This document shows positions 16,832-27,073 of a stretch of DNA of 64,000 nucleotides, in pieces. Both the position numbers and the translations under genes were made by a program. Position 1 is the first letter of the stretch; each line of letters starts with the position of its first letter. The notes beneath the pieces were generated by a model. It saw only the letters and a program-made list of their open reading frames with translations, searched no databases and had not been told where the DNA came from. Location of the stretch: the NCBI RefSeq assembly GCF_020026895.1, contig NZ_JAINZW010000002.1, positions 62,001-126,000 on the forward strand, written 5' to 3'. Origin of the DNA: Novilysobacter selenitireducens. Its GTDB lineage: Bacteria > Pseudomonadota > Gammaproteobacteria > Xanthomonadales > Xanthomonadaceae.

Positions 16832-18340
16832 ATGAACCGACCGCTTCGTACCCTTGCCCTGACCGGGCTGCTGGTGGCTGCGATACCCGTGGCCTGCACT
16901 GCCCAGGCGCCCGATGAAACCCGCCGGGCGCAGGGCAGCGAAAAGCCGATCGCGCCGCCGCCGTCGTCCCAGCCCTCGCGTCCGCTGGTCACCGGCTTGC
17001 CGGACTTCACGTCGCTGGTGGAGCGCGTCGGCCCGGCGGTGGTGAACGTCAGCGCCGAAATCGCGCCGCGCACCGCGCGCGGTGGTGCGCCCGGGCAGGA
17101 GCAGATCCCCGAGATCTTCCGCCGGTTCTTCGGGCCGGGCGTTCCGTTCCCCGAAGCGCCAGAGGGACGCGGCGGCGTGTCGCAGGGCACTGGCTTCCTC
17201 ATTTCCGACGATGGCTACCTGCTGACCAACCACCATGTGGTGGACGGCGCCGACACCGTCCAGGTCCGCCTCTCGGACCGTCGCGAATTCACCGCCGAGG
17301 TAGTCGGCAGCGACGAGGAGTCCGATGTCGCCCTGCTCAAGATCGATGCCGACGGGTTGCCGTTCCTGCGCCTTGCCGATGCACGCCGGACCCAGGCCGG
17401 CCAGTGGGTGATCGCGATCGGCTCGCCCTTCGGGCTCGAGCATTCGGTGACCGCCGGCATCGTCAGTGCGGTGGGACGCAGCAATCCGTACGCCGGCCAG
17501 CAGTACGTGCCGTTCATCCAGACCGACGTGGCGATCAACCGGGGCAACTCGGGCGGCCCGCTGCTCAATACCAGCGGCGAAGTGGTCGGCATCAATTCGC
17601 AGATCTTCTCCAACTCCGGCGGCTACATGGGCGTGAGCTTCGCGATCCCGATCGACGTCGCCATGAACGCCGCCGAGCAGTTGCGCGACAGCGGACGCGT
17701 CAGCCGCGGCCTGCTGGGCGTCAACGTGCAGCAGGTGACCGCCGAGCATGCGCGTGCGCTGGGCCTGCCGGTTGCCGAAGGTGCGCTCGTGGCGGGCATC
17801 GAACCCGGCAGCGCGGCCGACAAGGCCGGCATCGAGCGGATGGACGTGATTACCGCGGTCGATGGACGGGAGGTCAGCGTGTCCAGCGACCTGCCGCCGC
17901 TGATCGGCCTGAAGGCGCCGGGCGACCGCGTCGAGGTGACGCTGCTGCGCAACGGGCGCGAGATGGCGATCGACGTGGTGCTGGGCGAACTGCCCGGAGC
18001 GGTGGCGGCGTCCAACGACGGAAGCACTCCCAGGCGCCAAGCCGATACCGAGCCGGCCAATGCCATCGGCGTCATCCCGCAGGACCTGAGCGCCCAGCAG
18101 CGGCGCCAGCTGGGTCTGGACGCCGGCGAGGGCGTCCGCATCGTGTCGGTGCAGCCCGGCCCGGCGCGTGAGGCGGGCCTTCAGGCAGGCGATGTCGTGC
18201 TGTCGGTGGGCCGGACGTCCGTCGCCAGCGCCGCCGACCTCAACCGGCAACTGGCAGGCCTGGACGCAGGTGAAACCGTGATGCTGCTGGTGCGCCGGGG
18301 CGCGGGCACGCAGTACGTGGCGGTGACGGCCGGCAGCTGA
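16832..18340 (+). CDS. mucD: Periplasmic Do/DegP-like serine protease MucD
   Basis: MucD degrades misfolded periplasmic proteins and dampens the sigma-E response. The 502-residue protein has a signal peptide (about residues 1-25), the trypsin-like protease domain with His135 (TNHHVVD), Asp165 (EESDVALL) and Ser240 (GNSGGPL), and two PDZ domains (about 295-380 and 400-500). It lies 106 bp after rseA in the rpoE operon order. The signal peptide contains a Cys near its end, but the preceding residues (PVA) are not a good lipobox, so I read it as a soluble periplasmic protein. Confidence 0.94.
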   Translation: MNRPLRTLALTGLLVAAIPVACTAQAPDETRRAQGSEKPIAPPPSSQPSRPLVTGLPDFTSLVERVGPAVVNVSAEIAPRTARGGAPGQEQIPEIFRRFFGPGVPFPEAPEGRGGVSQGTGFLISDDGYLLTNHHVVDGADTVQVRLSDRREFTAEVVGSDEESDVALLKIDADGLPFLRLADARRTQAGQWVIAIGSPFGLEHSVTAGIVSAVGRSNPYAGQQYVPFIQTDVAINRGNSGGPLLNTSGEVVGINSQIFSNSGGYMGVSFAIPIDVAMNAAEQLRDSGRVSRGLLGVNVQQVTAEHARALGLPVAEGALVAGIEPGSAADKAGIERMDVITAVDGREVSVSSDLPPLIGLKAPGDRVEVTLLRNGREMAIDVVLGELPGAVAASNDGSTPRRQADTEPANAIGVIPQDLSAQQRRQLGLDAGEGVRIVSVQPGPAREAGLQAGDVVLSVGRTSVASAADLNRQLAGLDAGETVMLLVRRGAGTQYVAVTAGS

Positions 18341-18351
18341 GGCTGGCTTGA

Positions 18352-18398
18352 CACACGGCACGCGTCTCCCCGCTACAGGGGCGGGCGCGTGCCGTGTG
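18352..18398 (+). other. Long perfect stem-loop between mucD and lepA
   Basis: A 13-bp perfect inverted repeat (18352-18364 with 18386-18398) encloses a 21-nt loop containing a CCCC/GGGG inner helix. The run after it (CGATAATCGCCC) is not T-rich. The TTGACA at 18348-18353 overlaps the left arm, and GATAAT follows the right arm at 18400-18405, but the two are too far apart to form one promoter. It is probably a transcript-end or processing structure separating the stress operon from lepA-lepB. Confidence 0.55.
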
Positions 18399-18466
18399 CG
18401 ATAATCGCCCGTTGATTTTCCTGGCCCATCCCTTTCTGGCCTAACGGGCCCCGGTCGCGTCCCCGC

Positions 18467-20260
18467 ATGCAGCAGATCCGCAACTTTTCCATCATCGCCC
18501 ACGTCGACCACGGCAAGTCGACCCTGGCCGACCGCATCATCCACCTGTGCGGCGGCCTGACGACGCGCGAAATGGAAGCGCAGGTCCTGGACTCCAATCC
18601 GATCGAGCGCGAGCGCGGCATCACCATCAAGTCCCAGTCCGTGTCGCTGCCGTACACCGCGCGCGACGGGCAGACGTACTTCCTCAACTTCATCGACACC
18701 CCCGGGCACGTCGACTTCAGCTACGAGGTCAGCCGCTCGCTGGCCGCGTGCGAGGGCGCGCTGCTGGTGGTCGACGCCGCGCAGGGCGTGGAAGCGCAGT
18801 CGGTCGCCAACTGCTACACCGCGGTGGAGCAGGGCCTGGAAGTGGTGCCGGTGCTCAACAAGATCGACCTGCCCACGGCCGACATCGATCGGGCCAAGGC
18901 CGAGATCGAGGCCGTCATCGGCATCGATGCATCCGATGCGGTCGCCGTCAGTGCCAAGACCGGGCTGAACGTCGAGGACGTGCTGGAGGCGATCGTCACC
19001 CGCATCCCGCCGCCCAAGCCGCGCGATACCGACAAGCTGCAGGCGTTGATCATCGACTCGTGGTTCGACAACTACCTGGGCGTGGTGATGCTCGTGCGCA
19101 TCATGCAGGGCGAGATCAAGCCGGGCGACAAGCTGAAGGTGATGTCCACCGGCCGCAGCCACCAGGTCGACAACGTCGGCGTGTTCACCCCAAAGCGCAA
19201 GGAACTGCAGCGCTTGGGGCCGGGCGAGGTGGGCTGGGTCAACGCCAGCATCAAGGATGTCCACGGTGCCCCCGTCGGCGACACGCTGACGCTCGCCGCG
19301 GACCCGGCCGAGAAGCCGCTTCCCGGCTTCCAGGAGATGCAGCCGCGCGTCTTCGCCGGCCTGTTCCCGGTCGATGCCGACGACTACCCGGACCTGCGCG
19401 AAGCGCTGGAGAAGCTGCGCCTCAACGATGCCGCGCTGCGCTTCGAGCCCGAATCGTCCGAGGCCATGGGCTTCGGTTTCCGCTGCGGGTTCCTTGGCAT
19501 GCTGCACATGGAAATCGTGCAGGAACGCCTTGAGCGTGAGTACGACCTCAACCTGATCACCACCGCGCCGACGGTGGTGTACGAAGTGCTCAAGACCGAC
19601 GACACCATCGTGTCGATGGACAACCCGGCCAAGCTGCCGCCGGTGAACCAGGTCGAGGAGATCCGTGAGCCGATCATCCGCGCCAACATCCTCACGCCGC
19701 CGGATTACGTCGGCAACGTGATCACCCTGTGCGAGGAAAAGCGAGGCAGCCAGATCGGCATCACCTACATGGGCAGCCAGGTGCAGATCAGCTACGAGCT
19801 GCCGATGGCCGAAGTGGTGCTGGACTTCTTCGACCGGCTCAAGTCGGTGAGCCGTGGCTACGCCTCGCTGGACTACCACTTCCTGCGTTTCCAGGCTGGA
19901 CCGTTCGTGCGCGTGGACACGCTGATCAACGGAGACAAGGTCGATGCGCTGAGCATCATCACGCACCGCAGCCACGCCGACCGGCGCGGTCGCGACCTGA
20001 CCGAGAAGATGAAGGAGTTGATCCCGCGGCAGATGTTCGACGTGGCCATCCAGGCCGCAATCGGCTCGCAGGTCATCGCCCGCAGCACGGTCAAGGCGAT
20101 GCGCAAGAACGTGCTGGCCAAGTGCTACGGTGGCGACATCACCCGCAAGAAGAAGCTCCTCGAGAAGCAGAAAGAGGGCAAGAAGCGGATGAAGCAGGTC
20201 GGCCGCGTGGAGATCCCGCAGGAAGCGTTCCTGGCCGTGCTGACCGTGGACAACAAGTAA
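18467..20260 (+). CDS. lepA: Elongation factor 4 (LepA GTPase)
   Basis: LepA is a ribosome-associated translational GTPase that helps ribosome assembly and stalled elongation. The 597-residue protein has the G1 motif AHVDHGKST (11-19), RGITIK switch [15 protein letters not shown] and SAKTG, then EF-G-like domains and the LepA-specific C-terminal domain ending in [13 protein letters not shown]. It is 204 bp upstream of lepB, the same pairing as in E. coli. Confidence 0.97.
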   Translation: MQQIRNFSIIAHVDHGKSTLADRIIHLCGGLTTREMEAQVLDSNPIERERGITIKSQSVSLPYTARDGQTYFLNFIDTPGHVDFSYEVSRSLAACEGALLVVDAAQGVEAQSVANCYTAVEQGLEVVPVLNKIDLPTADIDRAKAEIEAVIGIDASDAVAVSAKTGLNVEDVLEAIVTRIPPPKPRDTDKLQALIIDSWFDNYLGVVMLVRIMQGEIKPGDKLKVMSTGRSHQVDNVGVFTPKRKELQRLGPGEVGWVNASIKDVHGAPVGDTLTLAADPAEKPLPGFQEMQPRVFAGLFPVDADDYPDLREALEKLRLNDAALRFEPESSEAMGFGFRCGFLGMLHMEIVQERLEREYDLNLITTAPTVVYEVLKTDDTIVSMDNPAKLPPVNQVEEIREPIIRANILTPPDYVGNVITLCEEKRGSQIGITYMGSQVQISYELPMAEVVLDFFDRLKSVSRGYASLDYHFLRFQAGPFVRVDTLINGDKVDALSIITHRSHADRRGRDLTEKMKELIPRQMFDVAIQAAIGSQVIARSTVKAMRKNVLAKCYGGDITRKKKLLEKQKEGKKRMKQVGRVEIPQEAFLAVLTVDNK

Positions 20261-20464
20261 CGCAATGGGGAGCAGACGTTCGTGACCTGCCGGTGCCGTG
20301 AAATCGGCGCCTCATGCCGAAGGGCGGCCGACGCGCCGCGCCGGCCATGACCTGCAGCACGTCCGATACCCCGTCACCATCGAAATACTGCGTCTGCGTC
20401 TGCGTCTCCCGCCTGTTCGCCCCCCGCAACCCGCTGCCCCATTCCCGGATCCAAAGGACCCCCG

Positions 20465-21250
20465 ATGCGCTGGTTTGAAATCGCCCTGGTGGTGCTCACT
20501 TTCGCCACCGGCATCATCTGGTTGCTGGACACCCTTTTCTTCGCCAAGCGCCGCGCCGCCGCCGCCACCTTGCTGGACGACGGCAAGGAACCGGTGCTGG
20601 TCGACTACTCCAAGGCCTTTTTCCCGGTGCTGCTGGTGGTGTTGCTGCTGCGCAGCTTCATCGCCGAACCCTTCCGCATCCCGTCCAACTCGATGATGCC
20701 CACGCTGCTGACGGGCGATTTCATCCTCGTCAACAAATTCACCTACGGGCTGCGCCTGCCGATCAACAACCACAAGGTCGTCGCGCTGGGCGAGCCTGAG
20801 CGCGGCGACGTGGTGGTGTTCCGGCCGCCGCACCACCCCGACCAGGACTGGATCAAGCGCGTGATGGGCCTGCCGGGCGACCGCATCGCCTACCGCGACA
20901 ACACCGTCTACGTAAACGGCGAGCCGCTGGCGTACGAAAGCGTCGGGGTGTATTCGGGCACCGGCAACGGCACCGAGATGACCGGGGCGGAAGAGCTGCG
21001 CGAGCAGCTGCAGGGTCGCTCCCATACCGTGCTGGAGCGGACCAACCTGCCGTTCATGGACCAGGGCGAAGGCGAGTGGGTCGTGCCGCCGGGCCACTAT
21101 TTCGTGATGGGCGACAATCGTGATAATAGCGAGGACAGCCGATACTGGGGCTTCCTCCCGGAGTCCAACCTCAGGGGCAAGGCGTTCCTGATCTGGATGC
21201 ATTTCGACGGGGGCTTCGACTTCTCGCGGATCGGCAGCAGCATTCCGTGA
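20465..21250 (+). CDS. lepB: Signal peptidase I
   Basis: LepB removes signal peptides from exported proteins at the inner-membrane surface. The 261-residue protein has two membrane spans (about 4-24 and 52-66) and the Ser-Lys dyad: Ser76 in the PSNSMMPTL motif and Lys131 in IKRVMGLPGDR. The box E motif GDNRDNSEDSR is present. An AAAGGA ribosome binding site lies upstream. It is followed by a pilin-like small protein, rnc and era, as in Pseudomonas and Xanthomonas. Confidence 0.96.
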   Translation: MRWFEIALVVLTFATGIIWLLDTLFFAKRRAAAATLLDDGKEPVLVDYSKAFFPVLLVVLLLRSFIAEPFRIPSNSMMPTLLTGDFILVNKFTYGLRLPINNHKVVALGEPERGDVVVFRPPHHPDQDWIKRVMGLPGDRIAYRDNTVYVNGEPLAYESVGVYSGTGNGTEMTGAEELREQLQGRSHTVLERTNLPFMDQGEGEWVVPPGHYFVMGDNRDNSEDSRYWGFLPESNLRGKAFLIWMHFDGGFDFSRIGSSIP

Positions 21251-21311
21251 GGCCGGTCGCCAGGTAACACCCATGCCGCGGGGCAGGCGGCGCATCGCTA
21301 GGGGGATTTCC

Positions 21312-21704
21312 ATGAAAGGCACGATGAAACGCACGCAACGCGGCATGACCCTGATCAGCTTCATCATCGTGCTGGCGGTGGTCGGCGTGTTCGTCTACAT
21401 GGGCATGAAGCTGATTCCGATGTACTCGGAGTACTACGCGGTAAAGCGTGCGCTGGCGGCACTGAAGGCCGATCCCGGTGCGGCCAACTCCGACCCGGCG
21501 CGAATTCGTGACCTGTTTTTCCGCAAGCTCTACGTCAGCTATGCCGACAACGTGAAGCGCGACCACCTGAAGATCGAGCGTCGCGATTCGGGCTACCTGA
21601 TGACGGTCGACTACGAAATCCGCAAGCCGCTGATCTACAACCTGGACATCGTCGGCAAGTTCCACGCCGAGGAGCAGTTGCGCCGCGGCGGCGGGCTGGA
21701 CTGA
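21312..21704 (+). CDS. DUF4845 family pilin-like membrane protein
   Basis: This 130-residue protein is the DUF4845 member usually found between lepB and rnc in gammaproteobacteria. It starts with a prepilin-like segment: a basic leader (KRTQRG), then [20 protein letters not shown] as one hydrophobic helix. The rest resembles a small periplasmic alpha/beta domain. The start at 21312 is chosen because the prepilin-like leader follows at once. The function is not known; membrane anchoring next to signal peptidase I is all that can be said. Confidence 0.8.
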   Translation: MKGTMKRTQRGMTLISFIIVLAVVGVFVYMGMKLIPMYSEYYAVKRALAALKADPGAANSDPARIRDLFFRKLYVSYADNVKRDHLKIERRDSGYLMTVDYEIRKPLIYNLDIVGKFHAEEQLRRGGGLD

Positions 21705-21711
21705 GGCCGGT

Positions 21712-22386
21712 TTGACCGAAATCGGCCACCCGTTCCGTGACCCGGGCCTGCTCGCGCAGGCCCTGACCCACCGCAGCGCGGGTGCTCCCCACAACGAGCG
21801 CCTGGAGTTCCTGGGCGACTCGCTCGTCAACCTGATTATTGCTGAAGCCCTCTACCAGCGCTGGCCGCAGGTGGACGAGGGCGCGTTGACGCGTGCCCGT
21901 GCCGAGCTGGTGCGCGAATCCGGGCTGGCGCCGATCGCACGCGACCTCGACCTGGGCTCCAGGCTCACGCTGGGGCCGGGCGAGATGAAGTCCGGCGGCC
22001 ATCGCCGGGATTCGATCCTGGCCGACGCGCTGGAGGCGCTGGTCGCCGCGATCTACCTCGATGCGGGATTCGAAGCCTGCCGCGCCGCGGTGCTGCCGTG
22101 GTTCGAGCCGGCTATGGCCGCGCTGCCGCCGCCGCACAAGGTCGGCAAGGATGCCAAGACCCGGCTGCAGGAATGGCTGCAGGGTCGGCAGAAGCCGTTG
22201 CCGGTGTACGCGCTGCTGTCCGAGAGCGGCGAGGAGCACGCCAAGACGTTCCAGGTCAGCTGCACGTTGACCGAGCCCCATGTCGTGACCGAGGGGCAGG
22301 GCGGGTCGCGCAGGGCGGCCGAGCAGACCGCGGCGGAAGCGGCGTTGGCCGCGCTGGAAGCCCTTCGCGAGGCGCGCGCGGGCTGA
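21712..22386 (+). CDS. rnc: Ribonuclease III
   Basis: RNase III cuts double-stranded RNA, including the rRNA precursor. The 224-residue protein has the signature [10 protein letters not shown] (residues 28-37), the second acidic cluster in [20 protein letters not shown], and a C-terminal double-stranded-RNA-binding domain ([11 protein letters not shown] to [14 protein letters not shown]). It appears to start with TTG at 21712, 7 bp after the preceding stop. It is followed by era, the conserved pairing. Confidence 0.95.
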   Translation: MTEIGHPFRDPGLLAQALTHRSAGAPHNERLEFLGDSLVNLIIAEALYQRWPQVDEGALTRARAELVRESGLAPIARDLDLGSRLTLGPGEMKSGGHRRDSILADALEALVAAIYLDAGFEACRAAVLPWFEPAMAALPPPHKVGKDAKTRLQEWLQGRQKPLPVYALLSESGEEHAKTFQVSCTLTEPHVVTEGQGGSRRAAEQTAAEAALAALEALREARAG

Positions 22387-22412
22387 CCACCCCGGTCGGC
22401 GGTCCCGCGACC

Positions 22413-22424
22413 TACAATTACCGG
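22413..22424 (+). promoter_or_regulatory. Candidate -10 box of a leaderless era transcript
   Basis: TACAAT (22413-22418) matches 5 of 6 bases of the -10 consensus and ends 6 nt before the era ATG. Transcription would begin at or next to the start codon. No good -35 is visible 16-18 bp upstream, and no Shine-Dalgarno sequence precedes era. Confidence 0.35.
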
Positions 22425-23330
22425 ATGCAAAACGCCTACCGCGCCGGCCACGTCGCCGTCATCGGCCGACCCAACGTCGGCAAGTCCACCCTGACCAATG
22501 CGCTGGTGGGGGCGAAGATCAGCATCGTCTCGCCCCGGCCGCAGACCACGCGCCACCGCCTGTTGGGCATCGCCACCTTCCCGGAAGGCCAGCTGGTGCT
22601 GGTCGATACTCCGGGCCTGCACCGCGACCAGGGCAAGTCAACCGCGACCGCCATGCACCGCTGGATGAACCGCGCGGCCCGCGGCGCGCTGGAAGGCGTG
22701 GACGTGGCCCTGCTGGTGGTGCGTGCCGGGCAATGGGACGAGGCCGACAGCTTCGCGTACGAGGCGCTCAGTGGCGCGGGCCTGCCCGTGGTGCTGGTCG
22801 TCAACCAGGTCGACCGGCTCAAGGACAAGACCGCGCTGCTGCCGTACCTGGCGCAGGTCAGCGAAGGTCGCGACTTCGCCGGCGTCCATCCGGTGTCGGC
22901 GCTCAAGCGCAACGGGCTCGAGGCGCTGGTCAAGACGGTGCTGCAGCACCTGCCCGAGCAGGACGCGCTGTACGGCGAAGACGAGATCACCGACAAGAGC
23001 CAGCGCTTCCTCGCCGGCGAGATGGTGCGCGAGCAGTTGATGCGCCAGCTGGGCGAGGAACTGCCGTACGCCACGACCGTTGAGATCGAGCGTTTCGAGG
23101 TCGACGGCCGCCTGTTGCGCATCGGCGCGGTGATCTGGGTGGAGCGCGACGGCCAGAAGGCGATCGTCATCGGCAAGGGCGGCGAGCGACTGCGTGAGAT
23201 CGGTGCCAAGGCGCGCCAGCAGATGGAGCGCCTGTTCGACTCCAAGGTGTTCCTGGAAACCTGGGTGCGCGTGCGCGAGGGCTGGTCGGACGACGAGGCC
23301 GCGTTGCGCGCGTTCGGTTACCACGACTGA
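22425..23330 (+). CDS. era: GTPase Era
   Basis: Era binds the 3' end of 16S rRNA and checks 30S maturation. The 301-residue protein has G1 GRPNVGKST (14-22), the switch region [26 protein letters not shown], and a C-terminal KH domain with [16 protein letters not shown] place the start at 22425; the open frame extends upstream into rnc but without similarity. It starts 38 bp after the rnc stop. Confidence 0.96.
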   Translation: MQNAYRAGHVAVIGRPNVGKSTLTNALVGAKISIVSPRPQTTRHRLLGIATFPEGQLVLVDTPGLHRDQGKSTATAMHRWMNRAARGALEGVDVALLVVRAGQWDEADSFAYEALSGAGLPVVLVVNQVDRLKDKTALLPYLAQVSEGRDFAGVHPVSALKRNGLEALVKTVLQHLPEQDALYGEDEITDKSQRFLAGEMVREQLMRQLGEELPYATTVEIERFEVDGRLLRIGAVIWVERDGQKAIVIGKGGERLREIGAKARQQMERLFDSKVFLETWVRVREGWSDDEAALRAFGYHD

Positions 23331-23434
23331 GGCGGAGCAGGGCCGATAGCGCTGCGCGGGCGACGGCATGACTGCGATCAAGGTCCAGAGCCACGCCCCA
23401 GTCCCCAGCCTCTAGCCCCTGGCGTCCAAGCCCC

Positions 23435-24178
23435 ATGCGAATCACCGCCGAACCCGCCTTCGTGCTGCATGCGCGCCCGTGGCGCGAAACCAGCCTGCTG
23501 GTGGAGGTGCTGACGGCCACGCACGGCCGCCTTGGCGTACTGGCGCGCGGTGCCCAGGGGCCGAAGCGCCACGTCCTGCGCGCCGCATTGCAGCCCCTGC
23601 AATGGATCCGCCTGGACGCCGTGCAACGCGGCGAGCTGGCGCGGCTGGTCGCGGCCGAGGCGGTCGATGCGGCCCCGCGGCTGCTGGGCGAGGCGTTGCT
23701 CGCCGGCTTCTACCTCAACGAGCTGACCCTGCGCCTGGCGCCGCGGCAGGACCCCCAGCCCGACCTGTTCCACGCCTACGCGGTCGCACGCGAACGCCTG
23801 CGCGCCGACGAACCACTGGGCTGGACGCTGCGACGTTACGAGCGCGACCTGCTGGAGGCGTTGGGCGTCGGGTTCGACTGGCAAGTGGATGGCGACGGGA
23901 TTGCGATCGATCCGGCGGCCCGCTATCGCCTGGACCCGGAACATGGCGCGCGCCGGTTGCTCAGCGACCGCGGCCAGGCCGATCGCGCCGGTGCTGCCAC
24001 GGGTCGAGCGTTGCTGGCGATGGCCGCCGACACGCCTCCCGAGGCCGAGGACCAGGCCGGCCTGCGCCGCGCGCTGCGCTCGGTGCTGGAACACCACCTG
24101 GGTCCGCGCGGCCTGAAGTCGTGGGAGATGCTGGGCGACCTCGCGCGGGTCGGTCCACGGTCGAACGCCCCCGGATGA
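23435..24178 (+). CDS. recO: DNA repair protein RecO
   Basis: RecO works with RecR to load RecA on single-stranded DNA at gaps. The 247-residue protein has the N-terminal OB fold ([21 protein letters not shown], then [15 protein letters not shown]) and the helical C-terminal half with [20 protein letters not shown]. It follows era, as in E. coli. It converges on the response-regulator gene, with only 24 bp between them and no obvious terminator. Confidence 0.93.
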   Translation: MRITAEPAFVLHARPWRETSLLVEVLTATHGRLGVLARGAQGPKRHVLRAALQPLQWIRLDAVQRGELARLVAAEAVDAAPRLLGEALLAGFYLNELTLRLAPRQDPQPDLFHAYAVARERLRADEPLGWTLRRYERDLLEALGVGFDWQVDGDGIAIDPAARYRLDPEHGARRLLSDRGQADRAGAATGRALLAMAADTPPEAEDQAGLRRALRSVLEHHLGPRGLKSWEMLGDLARVGPRSNAPG

Positions 24179-24202
24179 ACCGCGGCGGGTCGGGCCGTGC
24201 CC

Positions 24203-24934
24203 TCACGGCTGCGCCGGCGTCTTTACCGTCCCGGTGAGGGCGGACTCGAACATCGTCCACGCCGCGGAACTGTCGGGACGCGACTCGAGGGCCTGCACCG
24301 CACACGCCAGCCGCCGCGCACCGACGAACCCGCAGCTGGCCCGCAGCTTGTGCAGGCTCCGCTGCATGTGGTCGTGGTCGCCCCGATGGAACGCGGCGCC
24401 GACATCGTCGTGGATGTGCGACAGCTCCTGCAGGAACAGGCCGCGCAATGTCTGCACGTGCGCCAGGTTGCCGTTGAGCGCCCGCGCCGCCGCCTCGTCG
24501 TCCCACACCGGCTCGCTACCGGGCTGTGCCCGTGCCGGCGGCGCGGCTTCCGGCGTGGCGGGCAGTCCAAGCAGCGCGCGCACCCGCCCGCGCATCGCGG
24601 GTGCGGGCAGCGGCTTGACCACGACCTCGGCAAACCCGGCGCGGCGCAGCGAGTCATGCAAGGACTCGTCACGGCTGGCGGTATGCGCCAGCACCGGCGT
24701 GTCCGGATGGAGTTTGCGCAGGCGCTGCAGCAGATCGATGCCCGAGCCGTCGGGCAGGTGCGCGTCCAGCAACCAGGCGTCGTAGCGCTGGCTGCGTGCC
24801 AGCGCCAGCGCGGCGGCCACGCCGTCGGCGCTGTCGACCTCGCACGGCACCGCATCCAGTGCCGCCGACAGGAATGCACGGCTGATGGGATCGTCCTCGA
24901 CCAGCAGCACGCGTGGCAGTGCTTCAGCTGTCAT
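24203..24934 (-). CDS. Response regulator receiver protein with a C-terminal Hpt-like domain
   Basis: The 243-residue protein combines a CheY-like receiver (residues 7-120; acidic pair Glu13-Asp14-Asp15, phospho-acceptor Asp57 in LLDAHLPDGSG, the conserved Thr in HTAS and Lys in VVVKPLP) with a C-terminal four-helix Hpt-like domain carrying a candidate phosphorylatable His in SLHKLRASCGFVG. Both phosphotransfer steps thus lie in one cytoplasmic protein with no DNA-binding output. It probably relays phosphate within a hybrid-kinase pathway whose kinase is not in this window. The start at 24934 follows AAAGG. It is divergent from the ydbH-like gene. Confidence 0.85.
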   Translation of the reverse strand: MTAEALPRVLLVEDDPISRAFLSAALDAVPCEVDSADGVAAALALARSQRYDAWLLDAHLPDGSGIDLLQRLRKLHPDTPVLAHTASRDESLHDSLRRAGFAEVVVKPLPAPAMRGRVRALLGLPATPEAAPPARAQPGSEPVWDDEAAARALNGNLAHVQTLRGLFLQELSHIHDDVGAAFHRGDHDHMQRSLHKLRASCGFVGARRLACAVQALESRPDSSAAWTMFESALTGTVKTPAQP

Positions 24935-24950
24935 CGGCCCGCCTTTCATC

Positions 24951-24978
24951 GTGAACAGGCAGCGCGACTGGGTATGCT
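24951..24978 (+). promoter_or_regulatory. Candidate promoter for the ydbH-like gene
   Basis: TATGCT (24973-24978, 4 of 6 matches) ends 7 nt before the ATG at 24986, and GTGAAC (24951-24956, 3 of 6) lies 16 bp upstream of it. The start site would fall at or next to the ATG, which has no Shine-Dalgarno sequence. Confidence 0.35.
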
Positions 24979-24985
24979 CCCGCGG

Positions 24986-27052
24986 ATGTCTCCGCCCGCG
25001 CCCGCGCCTTTCGTGCCGTGGATCCTACGCCTGCTGGCATGGGCCGTGGGAGTTTCGCTGCTGGCCGCCTGGTCGGGGCCGGCATCGGCGCGGGCCGCGA
25101 CGGCGCGCATCGAGCGCGTCGAGACACCCGTGGCGACCCTGCAAGGCGTGCGCGTCCGGCTTGAGTGGCCGGCGGGCGCCGACCGGGGCCGGCTGCGGCT
25201 GCAGGCCGCGAGGCTGGACGCCCCCGACCTGGGCTACCGCTTCGCCAACATCGACTGGCAATGCCCGTTGCAGCGCACCGGCGAGGGCGGTTGGCAGTGC
25301 GATGGGCCGGCGCGAGGGGGCGGGGCACCGTTCCGGCTGGCCGTCAGCCTCGGGCCGGAGATGACGCGCGCCGCGCTCACGCGAGGGGGAGGCGGCGTCA
25401 CCGTGACGCGCGACGCCGCCACGCCCGACCTCACGCGCGTGGATCTCACCCGGGTGCCGCTGGCGTGGACACAGGCGTTGCTCGACCAGGCTTGGCCCGA
25501 GGCGCGGCTGCAGGGCGGCCACGGCGACGCCCGGCTGGAGGTGCTGACCCCGCCCGGGCAACGGCTGCGCGTGCGTGGGCCCCTGGAACTGCACGACGCC
25601 GCGCTCGATACGCCCGATGGCCGCATCGCCGCCGAGGGCCTGGATGCCCGGCTGCAGCTGGACACCCGCTTCGGCGCCACCGACGAGGTCGAGCTGGACG
25701 GCCGGTTGCTGGCGGGTGAGCTGCTCTACGGCACGACCTACATCGCGCTGGATCGCCCGGTCGACCTGTCGCTGCAGGCGCGCAACGTCGATTCCAGTGG
25801 CTGGGCGATCCCGCGGCTGCGCTGGGATGACCCGGGGCGGCTGCGCGTGGAGGGCTCGCTTGCGTTCACCCCCGCGCTGGCGCTGCAGCAGGCAGACCTC
25901 AGCGTCGACGCGCCCGACCTGGCGGCCGCGGCCGCGGGCTACCTCACCGGTTGGCTCGGTCTGGCCGGCCTGTCCGACCTGCAATTGAGCGGACGCGCCC
26001 AAGCCGACGTAGTGGTGCACGAGGGCGCGCTGCGGCAGGCGCACCTGGCGCTGGCAGGCGTGCGCGTGGACGATCCGCGCGGGCGCTTCGCCTTCCAGGA
26101 CCTTCGCGGCGACGTGCGCTTCTCCGCGACCACGCCCGTGTCGAGCGAACTGGCCTGGTCGGATGGCACGCTGTACGGCCTGGAATTCGGGGCGGCGCGG
26201 CTGCCGTTCACCAGCCGGGATGGCGTGTTGGCGCTGGAACAGGACGTACGCGTGGAAACGCTGGGCGGCGAGGCCCGCATCGAACAGCTGCGCCTGCGGC
26301 CGCCTGGCCCCGACGGGGGATTGGACATCACGTTCGGGCTCGCCCTGGATTCGCTCGATGTCGGCCAGCTCGCGCAGGCGCTGGGGTGGCCGGCCTTCAC
26401 CGGCAGGCTGACCGGCCGCATCCCGCAGGCGCGCTACGCCAACGACCGGCTCGAATTCGATGGCGGGCTGGCGATGTCGTTGTTCGACGGCACCGTGCAG
26501 GTGTCGTCACTGGCGATGGAACGCCCGTTCGGCGTGGCACCGACGCTGTCGGCCGACATCGCCATCAACGACCTGGACCTGCAGTCGCTGACCGGCGTGT
26601 TCGGGTTCGGCGAGATCACCGGTGCACTGGACGGGCGCATCGATGGTCTGCGCCTGGTCGACTGGCAGCCGGTCGCGTTCGACGCCTCGCTGTACACCGA
26701 CCGCAAGCGCGGCGTGCGCCAGCGCATTTCCCAGCGCGCGGTGCAGGACCTGTCGAGCGTCGGCGATCCCAGCTTCGCCAGCACGCTGCAGGCGCAACTG
26801 ATCGGGCTGTTCGACGACTTCGGTTATGCGCGCATCGGCATCGCCTGCCGCCTGGCCGACGAGGTGTGCGAGATGGATGGGCTCGGTTCAGCCGGCGCAG
26901 GCGCCATGCAGAATCGAGGCTTTATCATCGTGCAGGGTTCGGGCCTGCCGCGGTTGACGGTGGTGGGTTACAACCGATGGGTCGACTGGCCCACGCTGGT
27001 GGAGCGGTTGGCCGCCGTGGGGTCGGGCGAAATCAAGCCGGTTGTCGAGTGA
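24986..27052 (+). CDS. YdbH-like AsmA-family intermembrane lipid transport protein
   Basis: The 688-residue protein has one N-terminal hydrophobic segment (about residues 10-30) and then over 600 residues of repeated short beta strands with no catalytic motif, the pattern of AsmA-like bridge proteins (TamB, YhdP, YdbH) that carry phospholipids to the outer membrane. The C-terminal FIIVQGSGLPRLTVVGYNRWVDWPTLVERL segment fits the YdbH family. The next gene encodes a YdbL-type lipoprotein, as in the E. coli ydbH-ynbE-ydbL operon. ATG 24974 is an alternative start. Family assignment comes from architecture plus neighbour. Confidence 0.75.
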   Translation: MSPPAPAPFVPWILRLLAWAVGVSLLAAWSGPASARAATARIERVETPVATLQGVRVRLEWPAGADRGRLRLQAARLDAPDLGYRFANIDWQCPLQRTGEGGWQCDGPARGGGAPFRLAVSLGPEMTRAALTRGGGGVTVTRDAATPDLTRVDLTRVPLAWTQALLDQAWPEARLQGGHGDARLEVLTPPGQRLRVRGPLELHDAALDTPDGRIAAEGLDARLQLDTRFGATDEVELDGRLLAGELLYGTTYIALDRPVDLSLQARNVDSSGWAIPRLRWDDPGRLRVEGSLAFTPALALQQADLSVDAPDLAAAAAGYLTGWLGLAGLSDLQLSGRAQADVVVHEGALRQAHLALAGVRVDDPRGRFAFQDLRGDVRFSATTPVSSELAWSDGTLYGLEFGAARLPFTSRDGVLALEQDVRVETLGGEARIEQLRLRPPGPDGGLDITFGLALDSLDVGQLAQALGWPAFTGRLTGRIPQARYANDRLEFDGGLAMSLFDGTVQVSSLAMERPFGVAPTLSADIAINDLDLQSLTGVFGFGEITGALDGRIDGLRLVDWQPVAFDASLYTDRKRGVRQRISQRAVQDLSSVGDPSFASTLQAQLIGLFDDFGYARIGIACRLADEVCEMDGLGSAGAGAMQNRGFIIVQGSGLPRLTVVGYNRWVDWPTLVERLAAVGSGEIKPVVE

Positions 27053-27073
27053 CCGGCACAACTGGAGAAAGAC

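Noticed and set aside
16832-16900. MucD as a lipoprotein
   Set aside because: A Cys occurs near residue 22, but the preceding residues (Pro-Val-Ala) do not form a usual lipobox; a soluble periplasmic protease is more likely.
18348-18405. A promoter made of TTGACA (18348) and GATAAT (18400)
   Set aside because: The boxes are 46 bp apart, far outside the 16-18 bp range, and the first overlaps the arm of a perfect hairpin.
16313-19975. A minus-strand open frame of about 1220 codons
   Set aside because: It lies antisense to rseA, mucD and lepA, which have clear motifs, and shows only compositionally biased His/Arg/Asp-rich sequence.
20392-20409. Tandem TGCGTC repeat between lepA and lepB
   Set aside because: Only three short copies in GC-rich DNA; no associated feature, so probably chance.
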